From Scytalidium lignicola (taxonomy: Eukaryota; Ascomycota; Leotiomycetes): 64,000 bases of DNA. A program made the translations under genes and the position numbers. Under the pieces are notes generated by a model that was not told where the DNA came from, did no database searches, and worked only from the letters and a program-made list of their open reading frames with translations. The stretch's first letter is position 1. Every line of letters begins with the position of its first letter. The DNA is taken from positions 62,001-126,000 of the forward strand of contig NCSJ02000106.1 of NCBI GenBank assembly GCA_002812745.2, in the 5' to 3' direction. This document shows positions 48,066 through 59,626 of this stretch, in pieces.

Positions 48066-49084
48066 TCACCATCCTCCTCTGAATCCCCTTCCTCTTCCTC
48101 TGAATCCACCTCCTCTACCTCCTCGGCCACCGTATCCACCACCCCTACCGCCGTAACCACCATCTCCATAACCACCATCGTACCCGCCACGAGAGGAGTC
48201 AATATCATGGTCCATAGGCCTTGACCGACCCTTTAGCTCTTTAGGGAAAGCATCATAAGTTTTCCTCATCTGCGCGTAGCCTAAATGCATCTTGCCATAA
48301 AAGTGATCTGCTAGTCTTCGATCGTTGTCTAGTCGGGAAAGATACGCGCCACATACATCGCACACTTGGAGTTTCTGATGACCAGATGGACCACTAGTAT
48401 CTGATAATGCCTTTAGCTCGCGTTCTTTGTCTCCTTTGGTTTGCATCGCCTGTCGGATTCTGAAGAACTCTTCGTATGCTCGCGATACCTCTGACGATTC
48501 GCCTAATACTTGGATTTCAAGTAAACCTGTCTCGATGGACTTTGAGAGATCTGATATTTGCTTCAACTATGTTTTGGTCAGTATATTTGTCCCTATATGT
48601 AATCAGTTGGGTACAAACCAATTCATTCGTCTGCCGTATCTCATCGGGTGTCTTCTCCAACCTGCGTTGGGCAACATCGATCCTCCGATTACAGTCATCG
48701 ATATACTTTTGAAGATCCCTCATATAGTCATACTCAAAACCCCATCGTTGCTTCTCTGCAGGAGAGGCGGCTTCATATTCTGTTTTCAACGGCTCGCTAT
48801 GTACCTTCGGACACTGCCCAAGATCTTGTTTCGTGTTTGTGAATAAGTCGTGCGGACAAGTGCCAACAAGAAAAGACCGGCATATCTTAGGATCTGTAAT
48901 GGATAGTTGGGCTGCTCGAGACGAAGCTCCAGCACCCATAAGTTGTTCTGAGGAATAGTGTTAGCAAACATCTGAAGAGAAATGCGAATCGTACAGCTCC
49001 AATTCGTCTTGCTTCAAAGGGGAAGAAACTGGGGAACTTTAATCGCAAAACCATACCTAACAGCTTCCTCTGTTCAGCCGCCAT
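48066..49084 (-). CDS. LUC7: U1 snRNP-associated protein LUC7
   Basis: Three exons (49084-49057, 48947-48619, 48566-48066) with introns of 109 and 52 bp give 285 residues. The first exon is nine codons (MAAEQRKLL), continuing EQLMGAGASSRAAQ. Zinc finger 1 is of the CCCH type (ICRSFLVGTCPHDLF...CPKVH). A long helical linker precedes zinc finger 2, of the C2H2 type (CDVCGAYLSRLDNDRRLADH). The C-terminus is a Gly/Arg/Tyr tail (GGRGGRGGGFRGRGRG) in place of the RS domain of animal LUC7L. LUC7 stabilises U1 snRNA pairing with 5' splice sites in the nucleus. Only 231 bp separate it from the divergent GPI16. Confidence 0.95.
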
Positions 49085-49315
49085 CTTGTGCTAGTGGCGT
49101 TTTGAGGTTGTGGTAGATTGCAGCTTGTGATGTTGAAGCTTCTCTTTCGAATTCCTGACGCGGCTGTCAAAATGCCCGCCAATTTTCAGCCCTGCGAGCC
49201 AGCCCCGAGGCTCACGCCTAAAATCTTAGGGACACTGCATCATCATCAAACATCCTCAAACTTTCATTCAATGATTGTGCCTTGAACCAATCCTGGCACT
49301 AGTTGCCAAGCTGCG
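49085..49315. promoter_or_regulatory. Shared intergenic promoter, LUC7 / GPI16
   Basis: 231 bp between head-to-head ATGs; must contain both core promoters. No canonical TATA seen. Confidence 0.5.
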
Positions 49316-51167
49316 ATGCACCAATTACTGTCCTTACTGGTCTTCCTCAGCGCTTTTTTTAGCTTCGTGTTCTGCTCTTCCGACTACCATGAACAACTTC
49401 TCTTGAGACCGTTACCTACCTCCTTACTGCTAGCCTCGTTCAACTTCCAGAGTAATACCAGCTTCTCCGCTTTCGAACAACAGAACTTCCAGTACTTTCC
49501 GAGATCTCTTGGGCAAATTCTCCAGCATGCAAATACGCGTGAATTACATCTGAGGTTCAGTCTAGGACGGTGGGATGCGGAGAGATGGGGAGCGCGGCCG
49601 TGGGGAGGCGCCAAAGAAGGCGGTACGGGCGTAGAATTATGGGCCTGGGTCGAGGCAGAGACAGATGAGGAGTGAGTAGCTTAAATATCTCCTGGGAAGT
49701 TCTAAACTGAGAGTTCCAGGGCTGATGGTCGATGGTTGACATTGACAAATGCGTTGTCTGGCCTCTTCTGCGCATCGTTGAACTTTATCGACTCAACACG
49801 AACTATCCGGCCGGTTATGTCCTTCCAGCCCGCTGGTGACCATTCAAACTCTACGTTATCAAATCTGCATTTACTTCATGGAACACTCCCAAGGGAGGTA
49901 GTCTGCACGGAAAATCTGACACCATTTTTAAAGCTGCTCCCTTGCAAGGGTAAGGCAGGAATCTCCAGTCTTCTCGATGGGCATAAGCTGTTTGATGCAT
50001 CATGGCAAAGTATGTCTATTGATGTCCGACCGATCTGCCCTCCGGGTTCTAGCGATTGCCAGTTGGAGATTACACAGACAATTGATATGGTTCTTGACAT
50101 ATATAGATCAAAACGTCCACGAGGCATGGAGTTAATTATATTCCACTGTGGAGCTATGCTAACCGATACCAGGTGATCCTATTCCCCGCCCAGTTCCAGT
50201 AGAACAACTCCATTGCGATCAATCGAAGCCATACAACTCACATGACACGTGCTATCCGGTCGATTCGGAATGGAACGAGGAAGGATGGACGATATCCGAG
50301 ATCTTCGGCCATACTCTCAAAGGATCTTGTCCTATAGCTAAGAAAGGTGAAGATCCTGTTTGTATAGCTGTCCCCCATTCGCGTGACGTGTATACTTCCG
50401 CTGGAGCTCATGAGCACAAGGATGAGACGGGGTTTATGCGATGTTTCGAGCTCGCCCCTGAAGCGGATTTTGAGATGGTTCTACCTTATCAAGAGACTGC
50501 GGAACAGTCACCATTGGAGCAGCCTTTGCTATATGCCGAGCGATCCTTTATTGGATATGGACAAGAGCGTGGAGGTGTCCAGTCAATTCTGACGAACCCT
50601 TCTCCTACTGAAGCAGTGGACTTTGTCTATATGGAAACATTACCATGGTTTATGAAGTTATACCTTCATACATTAAAAGTTAGGATAAATGGAACGGACG
50701 CCGGAGACGTCATAGAAGAGATGTACTACCGACCGGCACTTGATCGAAAGCGCGGGACTCAGCTTGAAATACGGATGCAAATCCCAGCAAATTCAAAAGT
50801 TGTTTTGACATATGATTTCGAGAAAGCTATTTTGCGATACACCGAGTATCCGCCTGACGCGAATCGAGGATTCGATATTGCCCCAGCAGTTATCACAATT
50901 GGAAACGTGTCTATCAGGACGACTTCTTTGTTACTACCTTTACCAACTCCAGATTTCAGTATGCCATATAATGTTATTATACTCACGAGCACGGTTATGG
51001 CTTTGGCATTTGGGATGATATTCAATTTGTTGATCAGAAGGCTCGTGGCTGCCGATGAGGCGGACCAGTGGGATGTGAAAGCAGTGCGATTAAGGGTTGC
51101 TGCAACGGTAAAACGGCTGGCGCAAAGATTCAATAAAAAGGAAGAGAAGTTTGAAAAGAAGGAATAA
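49316..51167 (+). CDS. GPI16: GPI transamidase subunit GPI16 (PIG-T)
   Basis: Three exons (49316-49671, 49720-50123, 50173-51167) give 584 residues. The signal peptide is residues 1-20 (LLSLLVFLSAFFSFVFC). PIG-T features follow: the EQLLLRPLP opening, FNFQSNTSF, a LGRWDAERWGARPWGG block, VCTENLTPFLKLLPCKGKAG, and a C-terminal membrane helix (VIILTSTVMALAFGMIFNL) with a short basic cytosolic tail. It stabilises Gpi8 in the ER-luminal GPI transamidase that attaches GPI to proteins such as the cupredoxin at 21.1 kb. The second intron (50124-50172, 49 bp) uses a GC donor and an AG acceptor after a GCTAACC branch point. No GT donor gives an open frame. Skipping this intron would truncate the protein after residue ~270. 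Confidence 0.94.
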
Positions 51168-52229
51168 TAAATGAGTTCATGTCCTAGAAATAAACCATTA
51201 TGTTGCATTGCGATTATTTTATCACTGATATTAAAAGCTGGCTATTAAGAATAGAATTATGGTTCATAAAATAAAATAATTTGAGAGTAACAATTGTGAT
51301 TTTTAGCTGTCTTGTCCGTTTAAACAGTTTATTGAATTAACTTCTTGAAATAATGTTGAGAAACAAATAATTTCTAAATTCATCATACAGTATCTTTAAA
51401 TTAACTTTTTTTTTCATATAATCAAACCACCTTGATACAGCTGAGGCAATATTTAGCCCTTCATGCCCCAGGCACACAAGAACTTTCCACCTTAGGAGAA
51501 GGATGAGAAAGACGGAACTTATGCTTCTTTCAAGCCAGTCAGCCCTACTAGACACACATAGGGAATAGAGAAGTTCAAAAAATGTGGGGTTGAAAAAGGG
51601 AAAAAAAAGGGTGAGATTCCAATCTCGGATATTTCGAGTAGTAATTGGCTGTCTGTCTCATTATGAGGAACTCCCCTTATTGGCTTTTGCTTTGCTCGAA
51701 CTGGTATTTCCCCGTTAAATCCCTATACCCTTCGGACAAGACCGATGAACCACCACTTTTCTACCCAGGGAATAAAAGGCTTGTAATGAATCATCCTGTA
51801 GCAGAGCACCTTTTCTGAAGGATGGCTGAATTCCACTTTTGTGTCTGCAGCATTAGCTCATAGCTCACAATTCCTTCCAGCTCTGCCGTCGTCATCTTCA
51901 GCACGCAACGTGGCATAATAATTAACTAGAAGTAGAAATATGTTTCTAGAATTGGCAACTTGTGGTGCAATGCAGATAACTAATTTCAACATCTCCACAG
52001 TGTGTGAATCAGATAAGGATGACGAACTATATGATGATCCTTTTGCTCCAGTGTAAATGCAATCCCAAATTCCCAAGGTAATAATAGATGGGACCATTCA
52101 ATCAATCAATCAAATCAATCATCAATCAGTCAGTCAGTCAGTCATCAACCAGAACCATAATCATAACCAAGATCATAATGCAAATTAATTCATCGACCTC
52201 AAGAATCCCTGAACAAACCCTCTCTCTCC
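51168..52229. other. Intergenic region between convergent genes
   Basis: 1.06 kb, AT-rich, with a CAAT/CAGT tetranucleotide run near its right end. No gene seen. Confidence 0.6.
52098..52144 (+). repeat. (CAAT)n / (CAGT)n tetranucleotide repeat
   Basis: An interrupted run of TCAA units passes into four TCAG units, just downstream of the F-box gene's stop (minus strand). Confidence 0.85.
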
Positions 52230-53041
52230 TCATAGCCCCTGACTTTCTCGACCAACCTTCTCCCAGAATCGCTTCAATCCAAGCACCTTCGCCCTGGTGG
52301 GAACTTCTTTCTGCTCTAGTTTTCGCCCCCACCTAGGCACATCGACATTAGCGCCATTAGCTCTACTGCTCTCCCTGGCAAAACGCCTTGCCAGCCTTCG
52401 AACATTCGGCCTAGAATAATTCTCACTGCCGTGCTCGTCGTTCATCTCGGAACCTTTGCGTCTCCACTCCTCGACCCAGTGCCGAAGGACATCCTTCACC
52501 CTCTCCTTCTCGACGCGGCGCTTGGTCTCGATGACAGTTGGAGCTACCCACCTGGCGCCTCCGCCAGAGCCGTCTTTGCTCTTGCGATAGAGGCATTCTG
52601 CTGGGAGAACGCCCTTGTCAACCAGAGATTCTGGAGAGGGTCGCTTGAGCAGGCTACGGTTTAGTTTGATCTTGATGAGGTTACGGCCTAGATTCCGTGC
52701 AGCGAGCGTGGTTCTGGTGATGTAGATCTGGTGTGCCATAAGTTCTGATAATGGTGGCCGGATGGGAATGTAATGCTCTAAGTAAAAGGAGACGCGGGCC
52801 AAGCGCGAGAGGTGAAGCAGCGGGTCGATGGACAGTGTACGGATGTGATGGTCTGTCTGTTCAACACTGGTTAGAGAGGCAGAGAATTGGGGCTCGGAGA
52901 CATCTAGAGTAAGGAACGCACTCTGGAGGCATTTAGAAGGTCGGGAATATCGAGATATGACAAGATGTGGAGAATAAGTTCATCAGGAAAAACGGTGAGG
53001 GATTTGGAAGGAGGTGGTGGAGCTGCTCTGTTGTTGCTCAT
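52230..53041 (-). CDS. F-box protein with basic C-terminus
   Basis: Two exons (53041-52922, 52856-52230) with a 65 bp phase-0 intron give 248 residues. The N-terminal F-box (LTVFPDELILHILSYLDIP followed by DLLNASR) spans residues ~14-50 and continues across the intron into TDHHIRTLSIDPLLHLSRL. The rest is Arg/Lys-rich and helical, with no WD40 or LRR repeats. F-box proteins bind Skp1 and act as substrate receptors of SCF ubiquitin ligases. The partner here is unknown. Start chosen as the first ATG giving the F-box near the N-terminus. Confidence 0.82.
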
Positions 53042-56000
53042 GTTGAGAGCATCCATTCAAGATGGGCGATGGCAAAGTATATTAAGTATCTGTGATTTCT
53101 GGACTGAATGAAGCGTTTATAGAAGTCATATGTAGATGAGATATCCTTATAGTACTGTTTTTTTAAACCTATTCTAATGTTGAGATGAAGCTGAAGCTTG
53201 TGATGTTTTTGATGGCTATGGTTCGAGGTCAGTCGGCAGTGTCGCGTGGCGGGGTAGACATCAGGTACGAGGAAAGGGCAGTACGGCGGTCCACTCCAGT
53301 TCAACGCGCAAGCTCCCCCTGAAAACGCGTCTGCTGCCCCTTTCAACTACGAAGAAGCGCGGTCGAGGAAGTTCAAACTTCCAAAGAGAAACCACACGGC
53401 TGAAGGTACGTGCATGGTAAGTCGAGGTTCCTGTTTATGTTTCATATCGCTATCAATTTCTCCAATTTCTTCGTTTTTGCCAGGCACATGCATTCTGGCA
53501 TGCAAATGCATCGTCCTCCTCGCCATTGGAAGAAGGGGGGTTGAGTGCTGCGAAATGCAAGTCGCGTCCAGCAGCAAGCCAAAGGAGGTACTGCATTTGT
53601 ACTACTATGCCGGCAGATCACACTGTCAGACCAGAGGGAAGCACAAGCACGTGAACTCTGGATATTTCAGGGCTGCCTATAATCCATCATCTCTTATGCT
53701 TTCAACGTCTACTGGAGCCAAATGCCACGCCATTGATACACCAAACCGCTGATTGGAGAAGCTCATACAGGCCACTCGAGGCCCAGATTTCAAGGGAATC
53801 CACAAAGGGCTCGCAAGTATCTGCGCGGAATCATCTGTCCAACAAGGGCCGAAGAAGAAGGCGTTTTCCTGGGCCAGCACACCGTGATTGGGTGCGTCGA
53901 GCATTTCTAGGGCTGTCCTGGCCACGAAGGCCCATCGGCGGTCTGATGCACCTTGGGTGAATCGGCCAGCTCATCTGGTCAGGACGTGCCTTGTTATAGA
54001 TTGATGGCGATTGCATGGATAGGTTGCCGAAAGAATGGCGGACATTTGAACAACAACTGCAGGGCCAGGGACTTAATTAGTGGGTGACAGGAACGATGCA
54101 GTGGCCAAAAATTGTGATGGATGACCAGGAGAAGCCTCAAGCAAGACACCCTGGTACGCGTCGAAATGGCAGATTTTTGAGGCCAGCTTTAATTATCTGA
54201 TTTATTATATTTTTTTGCTTTTTTTTTTCTTGTGCTGACTGGAATGCGACCAAACCCGCGGTCTGCTGCATCTGCACATCACACATGGGTCTCGCGGGTG
54301 CAACTTTGGCTGTGCAGTCTTGTGCCGGCATCGATGATCGATATTCGACCGATGGATCCGCCTGCCAGACCAGCAATCGGCCACAGCACAGAAGACCAGA
54401 AGGCCAGAAGGCCGGGTGCGGAGCGGCGGAAACAGAGGCAGTACGACTAGAGGAACAGCAGAACGCCGTAGGCCCCCCCATTATTATTATTCAATGGGCT
54501 TCTTAAGCGGCCCACATATGGCCTACATGGCGCAGTTGATTGTACAGTACGGCCCAGGCAAACGGAACTTAGGTACCTGTACGGTCCATTACTCAACTCC
54601 TCCTCTCCTCTCTTGTTTATGTTTGACAGGCACCCTTCCGTAGATGCCCAATCCTGGCCCGGTGCCAACAGGGCAGAAGAAGAGTGGAAGAAGAGTGGAA
54701 AGACGCAGCCTCTTCCGAGGCACAACCGCCAATCACCAGGCTACAGTGGCCTTCTCCTCTCTCAATGGTGAGGCTGCATCGCACTTAAATCAACGGTGCC
54801 AGTCTACTTCTGCACGTCTATTGGATCAATTGCTCTAGACTTGCTCGCGCTGACCGCAGACACTACTCGACACATGATTTAACGTGACCCGAAGCAAAGG
54901 AACCTCAACCGAGCAAAATTCAACGTCGTTATAAACGTCCGAGGAGAGCAGCTTCGTCGGGAGTTTGCCCAATGCTCTGCGGATTCAGTGCGAGAGGGGA
55001 CCTGTTCTTGGGGGCTACAGAAATGAGGCTGTTCGCTCTCGCTTGGTCTTTTAGGGGGCCGGCCGTGTTTACAGATTTCCCGTCACGCTGCTTGAAAGAG
55101 GCAGAGGCAGCAAAAAAATGTTAGTAAACATCGGTTAAGGCCCACAGTCTTATTGTCCAACATTTTTCTTTCTTTCAAGGATGACAACGAATTACTTGCA
55201 TCTTCGAGATCTACAATACAATAAAAAAAGGGGGAAAATTGCAACACGAACCCTCCATGTGCACGAAAAAAACGCACAGGCCGCTTTCGTTTTCCAACAA
55301 CCTTGAACCCGTGTCCATTGCGTTGTCTTCTCAGTGTTTACTAAAAAACCGCCTCAATATGCCCCCGTTTCTCCATCCCCTTGGCGGAGCAAGAGTTTGT
55401 TGTGACCAGTACAGGCGGATTTTGCATGCCATTCTCACCTCGAAATCACTATCATCAGGGTTGCAGAAACTGCCTCAAGCAAATAACACAGGACAATCGT
55501 AATCAGCAGACCTCGAAAGGATGCATAACCCCAGAGCATGAAAGTCTTGCAGGGAACATGGAATATCTCATCCGTGAAAAAGCCAGCACCTTTTCCAACA
55601 GAATCCAGTTTGCCAAAAAAGACCTGTGCATATTGTGATAGAAAAGTGTGCTACCTAGCCTACAGTGCGTTGGAGCCCAAGCTTCGAACACATTTCGGCG
55701 GACCAAATGAGCCAAACTAAGCTCGCCACGTCAGTGAGACCCCCATTGGAAAGATTAACCAGCCCCTTAGCGGATGTAAGATCTTCTTGTAGAATATGAG
55801 GATTCATCTGAGTGGCGATAGGCCCGGAGATCAGCGAGCACTCCTATCATGTTTATTCATCATTGCGAGTGATCATGCAGTGTGATGAAGGATTGTTCAC
55901 TGTCACAAGCCATCAATGACAACACATCGACATTCAAGGGGAAGGCGTATAACACGGCTCGAAATATTTCCATCATGTATGCAGCTCTCCTTGGCCGCAG

Positions 56001-57279
56001 GGTGAAGAGCCGCTCTTCGTGGTGGCCAGACGTAATCAGAATGAGAGCCTAATGGCCAGCCAAGAGACCCCCTAAACCCTCGCTATCACCGATCAAGGCC
56101 AGCCCATTACCACCATTGACATCAGAGTGGTACGGTCGTAGCGCTATGATTTATGCAAAACATTGTCTGGTAGCACTTGGTAGATCTCCCTATCAAGGAT
56201 TAGACTGAAGAAAACCTTAGTCGTATAACTATGGTTTCAGGGGAAAAGAAAATCTCCCATCAACGGGAAAGACGGAAAAGACTCGACACAATACTGCATA
56301 TTCTTTAGCTGCAGCAGCTCATGGGCCATTCTGTGCGGGGTTTTGTGAACGGTTGGATAATGCCTTCTCCACAATTGAAAGCGTTGGCCACCCTTAATGT
56401 CAAGCACTCGCTCTTCTGTTCCCATTTCAATAGATGGCAAGCCCCTGAGTGGCCACGTAGCAGACCAGCGGCAATTAGCCAAAATAAGGTGGCGTTCTTA
56501 ACAGTAAGAACATATAGCAATAGCAAACTGTAACGTGATGGAAATATGCATGTGTAGGCCGCATGCATGAGCCGTGGAAACAATTATCTGGACTTTCTGC
56601 CGTGTTCAACTTCATCAACGTTGGGCACCAACCTCCTTGATGTGAAGACAATTGCTCCGTTCGATGACCGATCTTCTGACCTTAGTTCGGGCCACAGAGA
56701 AAAGATGTCCAAAACACGACGTAATCGCGGGGATTCGATTGGAACGAGGAACGAAAAACAGGGCGTGATGGTGGTGGCATCGGGATCATGTTTGTTTTCA
56801 GGGAGATCCTTCTCCATGTTCGGCCGTGAGGAAGACAACTGCAAGGTCTTGTTGGCAACAATCACTAGACGTGGAAGGAGGTATGGGTTTGAAGCTAATT
56901 GGGGGTTGGCAATTTCAGTGAGGATTGATGGCGAACATTGCTCTCTCCCTCCTGTTCCTCGATCGAGCTCCGAATAGGATATAAATATGGCTGTGACCAC
57001 CTCGAGATTATCCTGTCTCATCATCAGCAATCGACTCTCCTCATCCAAGCATCAAGCATATCCTACATCTTCCTCAAACATAATTCATCTCAATTAAGAC
57101 CCTTGAGCACTATACCACCTTACCTTCTCGGCACGGCCCGTCAACACACCGGCATACTACATCAACTTGCAACGATAACCAGTAAGTTCCCAGGAACAGG
57201 CTATAGTTCGTTTCGGAACAGCACTCCGGGGTATAACCGGCTAACAACCGAAGGTACCAGAATCCACGAACCGCTCACC
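53042..57279. other. Long gene-poor region, 4.2 kb
   Basis: The largest stretch without a supportable gene. Part of it (53.2-54.9 kb) is more GC-rich than other intergenic DNA. It carries many overlapping frames of 60-154 codons on both strands, none with a signal, motif or splice logic. The right end holds a TATA box and CT-rich leader for the small gene at 57280. It may be a long promoter or a non-coding transcript; neither is shown. Confidence 0.45.
56980..56987 (+). promoter_or_regulatory. TATA box upstream of the 57280 gene
   Basis: TATAAATA lies 300 bp before the ATG, followed by a CT/CA-rich stretch typical of a fungal 5' UTR. Confidence 0.45.
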
Positions 57280-57615
57280 ATGTGCTTCTTCGACCAATTC
57301 CAGTATGAGTGCGGTGACCACAAGTGGGGACACTTCCGCCAGCACTGTGCCAAAGAATACCGAACTGGAGAGACATGCGGTATGAAGCTTGTCATGAACA
57401 CAATCCTTCATGCTGGCAAGTGCAAGACCTGTGAGAAGATTGAGACCAAGTACAAGCGCATGCGCAATGAGCAGGACCGCATCAAGAGGTGGAAGAAGGA
57501 GGGAAGCTCCCGCAAGGCGTCGATCGCAGCATCCGAGGAGACAATTGCCCACTTGGAGCAAGAGATTAGTGACTTGGAATGGCAGCGCGAGCAAATGAAG
57601 TCGACCTTGCGTTGA
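57280..57615 (+). CDS. Small conserved-looking fungal protein with Cys/His pairs and coiled coil (111 aa)
   Basis: A single exon of 111 residues from the ATG at 57280. The frame is open upstream to 56938, but upstream codons look like leader. The N-terminal half, MCFFDQFQYECGDHKWGHF, RQHCAKEYRTGETCGMKLV and a later CKTCEKIE, has regularly spaced Cys/His that could form a small zinc site. The C-terminal half is a charged coiled coil (ETIAHLEQEISDLEWQREQ). I recall short proteins of this layout as common and unnamed in filamentous ascomycetes; no function is known to me. A long untranslated leader and TATA box suggest regulated expression. Confidence 0.75.
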   Translation: MCFFDQFQYECGDHKWGHFRQHCAKEYRTGETCGMKLVMNTILHAGKCKTCEKIETKYKRMRNEQDRIKRWKKEGSSRKASIAASEETIAHLEQEISDLEWQREQMKSTLR

Positions 57616-58991
57616 ATTGGTCGGTAAGTGTGATGAAGTGCCGAAAATTCCAAAACGAGGCTAACCTGGTGACACAGGAATTGGGGGCTAAAGACCAAGG
57701 GTATTTTGTTGGAAGGAGAAATTCCCTTGTTTCATAATGTATTCATTCGTTGATCTTAATTCGCTTCTTGCTGCGGCGTGCCTTTGAAGGATGAGGCTCA
57801 ATGAAGAGGGGGCAAGCAAATATGCAAAATTGCAAAGTTTTAACTGGTTCGCGACGTGGAGGGACTGATTGTAGGTCTTATCAAGAGAATAGCAACAACG
57901 AGTAACGATGAAACGATGAAACGGTGTTCAGCCAACTGTGATGGCTCAAGTGATATGTTGAGAGTGCCGCCATACTAACGCTCCAGTGAGATCGAAGTGC
58001 CATCAAAAGAAACACTCCAGCGGGAAGCAGGCGGGAGTAGCCGGGCGCTTATCGCGCGCCGGGCTGTGCTGGACAGGGGACTCCATTTCGCAACGGACAG
58101 CGCTGAGCCGTGGTATTTCCGGTAGGTAAATTCTAAAACTGGCCGTGGCCACAACGAGCAGCAACGCGCGATCTTGCTGAAGTTGAGACTGCGAGGGAAG
58201 AGTGCGAGCTTGAGGAGGGGTAATTATTTCGTTTTTTGAGTTGTTGTCGCTTGTGTTGCTGGTAAACTTAGCTTAGAGTCAGGTGACTCCGTTAAGCGCA
58301 TGTTCGTGCCTATATCGGGGTTAGGTTCAGGGGCTTGTGCTGAGATCTACCCAGTACCCGCGTAGCCGTCAGCACTAGGAAACGGACCTCTAGACACTAA
58401 CGCATCAAGGAGAAAAAAGGTGACGGGAAAGGCGAGGAACGTCGATGGGATTCTTGAGAGCTTTATGAGATGGAATTGAAGACATATGACGACGTGCAAA
58501 CTGTGAACGTGGCTGATCCCTAATGGACACCTGCTGCAGCCCAACTCTCGGAAATGTGTGCATAGGTTCCAGAGCTTATGATAGGCTCTGTCATCTGCTT
58601 CAGCAACCAGTGAACAGGCGATGTGGAATTTTGAGATGCTTGAATGATACAACGCATACTTGAACCACGCTTAGCTGGTCCAGTTACATGCTGAGAACGA
58701 TATCCTCCCTTCAAAATGTGCCGCCGAAGCTGGTCTGTCTAGGATGGTGTGGTCCCTGCCCAATTTTGAACACCAATAACGCCGAAATACCCAAATCTGT
58801 CTCTGATGCAGATGTACCCAGAATAATCCCGTCGAGGTCCCATTCTTCCGTATAATCCACCCAGGAAACGTTCCAGATCGTTGGGTAGCATCGTTCGGGC
58901 AATTCCCAAGCCACACGTATCATGCCGCCTCGCGGTATCCGTTGTCTAGGAAGGTTCCAGGCCCATAAGTGGGGAGTTCGGATTTCAGTTC
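57616..58991. other. Intergenic region between convergent genes
   Basis: 1.38 kb. Contains a 94-codon minus-strand frame starting at 58995 that overlaps the stop of the LAMTOR1-like gene (see findings). Otherwise nothing recognised. Confidence 0.45.
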
Positions 58992-59626
58992 TCATTTCAT
59001 CGCTGAGTCAACGTCTGCAAAACCGCCAAGCAAAGGACCAATGTCGTCGGACTTGACTCTCTTGTAGCTTGAGCTCTCGGTTGTTTCGTCCTCTTCCGAC
59101 ATCCAACCATCGTCAATTTTCTGGGGGCTGTCGCTCGTGAGCTGTATCTCGGGGGCGGGCTGATGCTGACTACACAGCTTAGCTAGAACATCATGATATC
59201 GGAGCAATCGAGGGTCCTGGTCAGGATAAAGGACTGGCGGACCACGATGAGCATTTTGAGGGACCATAGCAAAAATATCAACGAGATGGCTAGCAATAAT
59301 TGTCAGTTCCGAGTCTAACGTAAAATGTAGGGGACGGGTCTTTAGATAAAGATTTCATACTTCGAGGTCTGTGCTACCACTTTCTGTAATGCCTCTGTCT
59401 CGCGCTGGACTTCTTGTGGGTCGGCTTGCACTATACCAACATTTTGATCTCCGAAACTACCATATTGATGTGACTGGCCATCACCGTAGAGCAATCTTGA
59501 GCTTTCGTCCTATGTACATTATGATGTCAGATCCTGCCCGTTACAGGCTTTATGGAGGTCTAAACATACCTCGTCAACTTCATCGCTCTTTCTCTGAGAG
59601 CCGAGACAGGAGGAGACTATGCCCAT
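58992..59626 (-). CDS. Meh1/Ego1 (LAMTOR1)-like vacuolar TORC1 adaptor
   Basis: Three exons (59626-59570, 59509-59361, 59289-58992) with introns of 60 and 71 bp give 167 residues. The N-terminus MGIVSSCLGSQRK is a textbook dual-acylation signal: Gly2 for N-myristoylation and Cys7 for palmitoylation. It is followed by acidic DEVDEDESSRLLYGDG and two amphipathic helices (EVQRETEALQKVVAQTSNHL, then VDIFAMVP). The C-terminus is acidic and Ser-rich. Layout and length match Meh1/Ego1 of yeast and LAMTOR1/p18 of animals, which anchor the EGO/Ragulator scaffold and Rag GTPases on the vacuole/lysosome to recruit TORC1. The call rests on the acylated N-terminus, RLLYG box and helices; sequence identity cannot be measured here. 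Confidence 0.78.

Noticed and set aside
53414..53752. 112-codon plus-strand ORF in the gene-poor region, with several Cys
   Set aside because: No clean signal peptide with cleavage site, no homologous motif, and several competing frames in the same DNA.
56584..57048. 154-codon minus-strand ORF
   Set aside because: Covers the TATA box and leader of the gene at 57280 on the other strand. It has no motif and no splice support.
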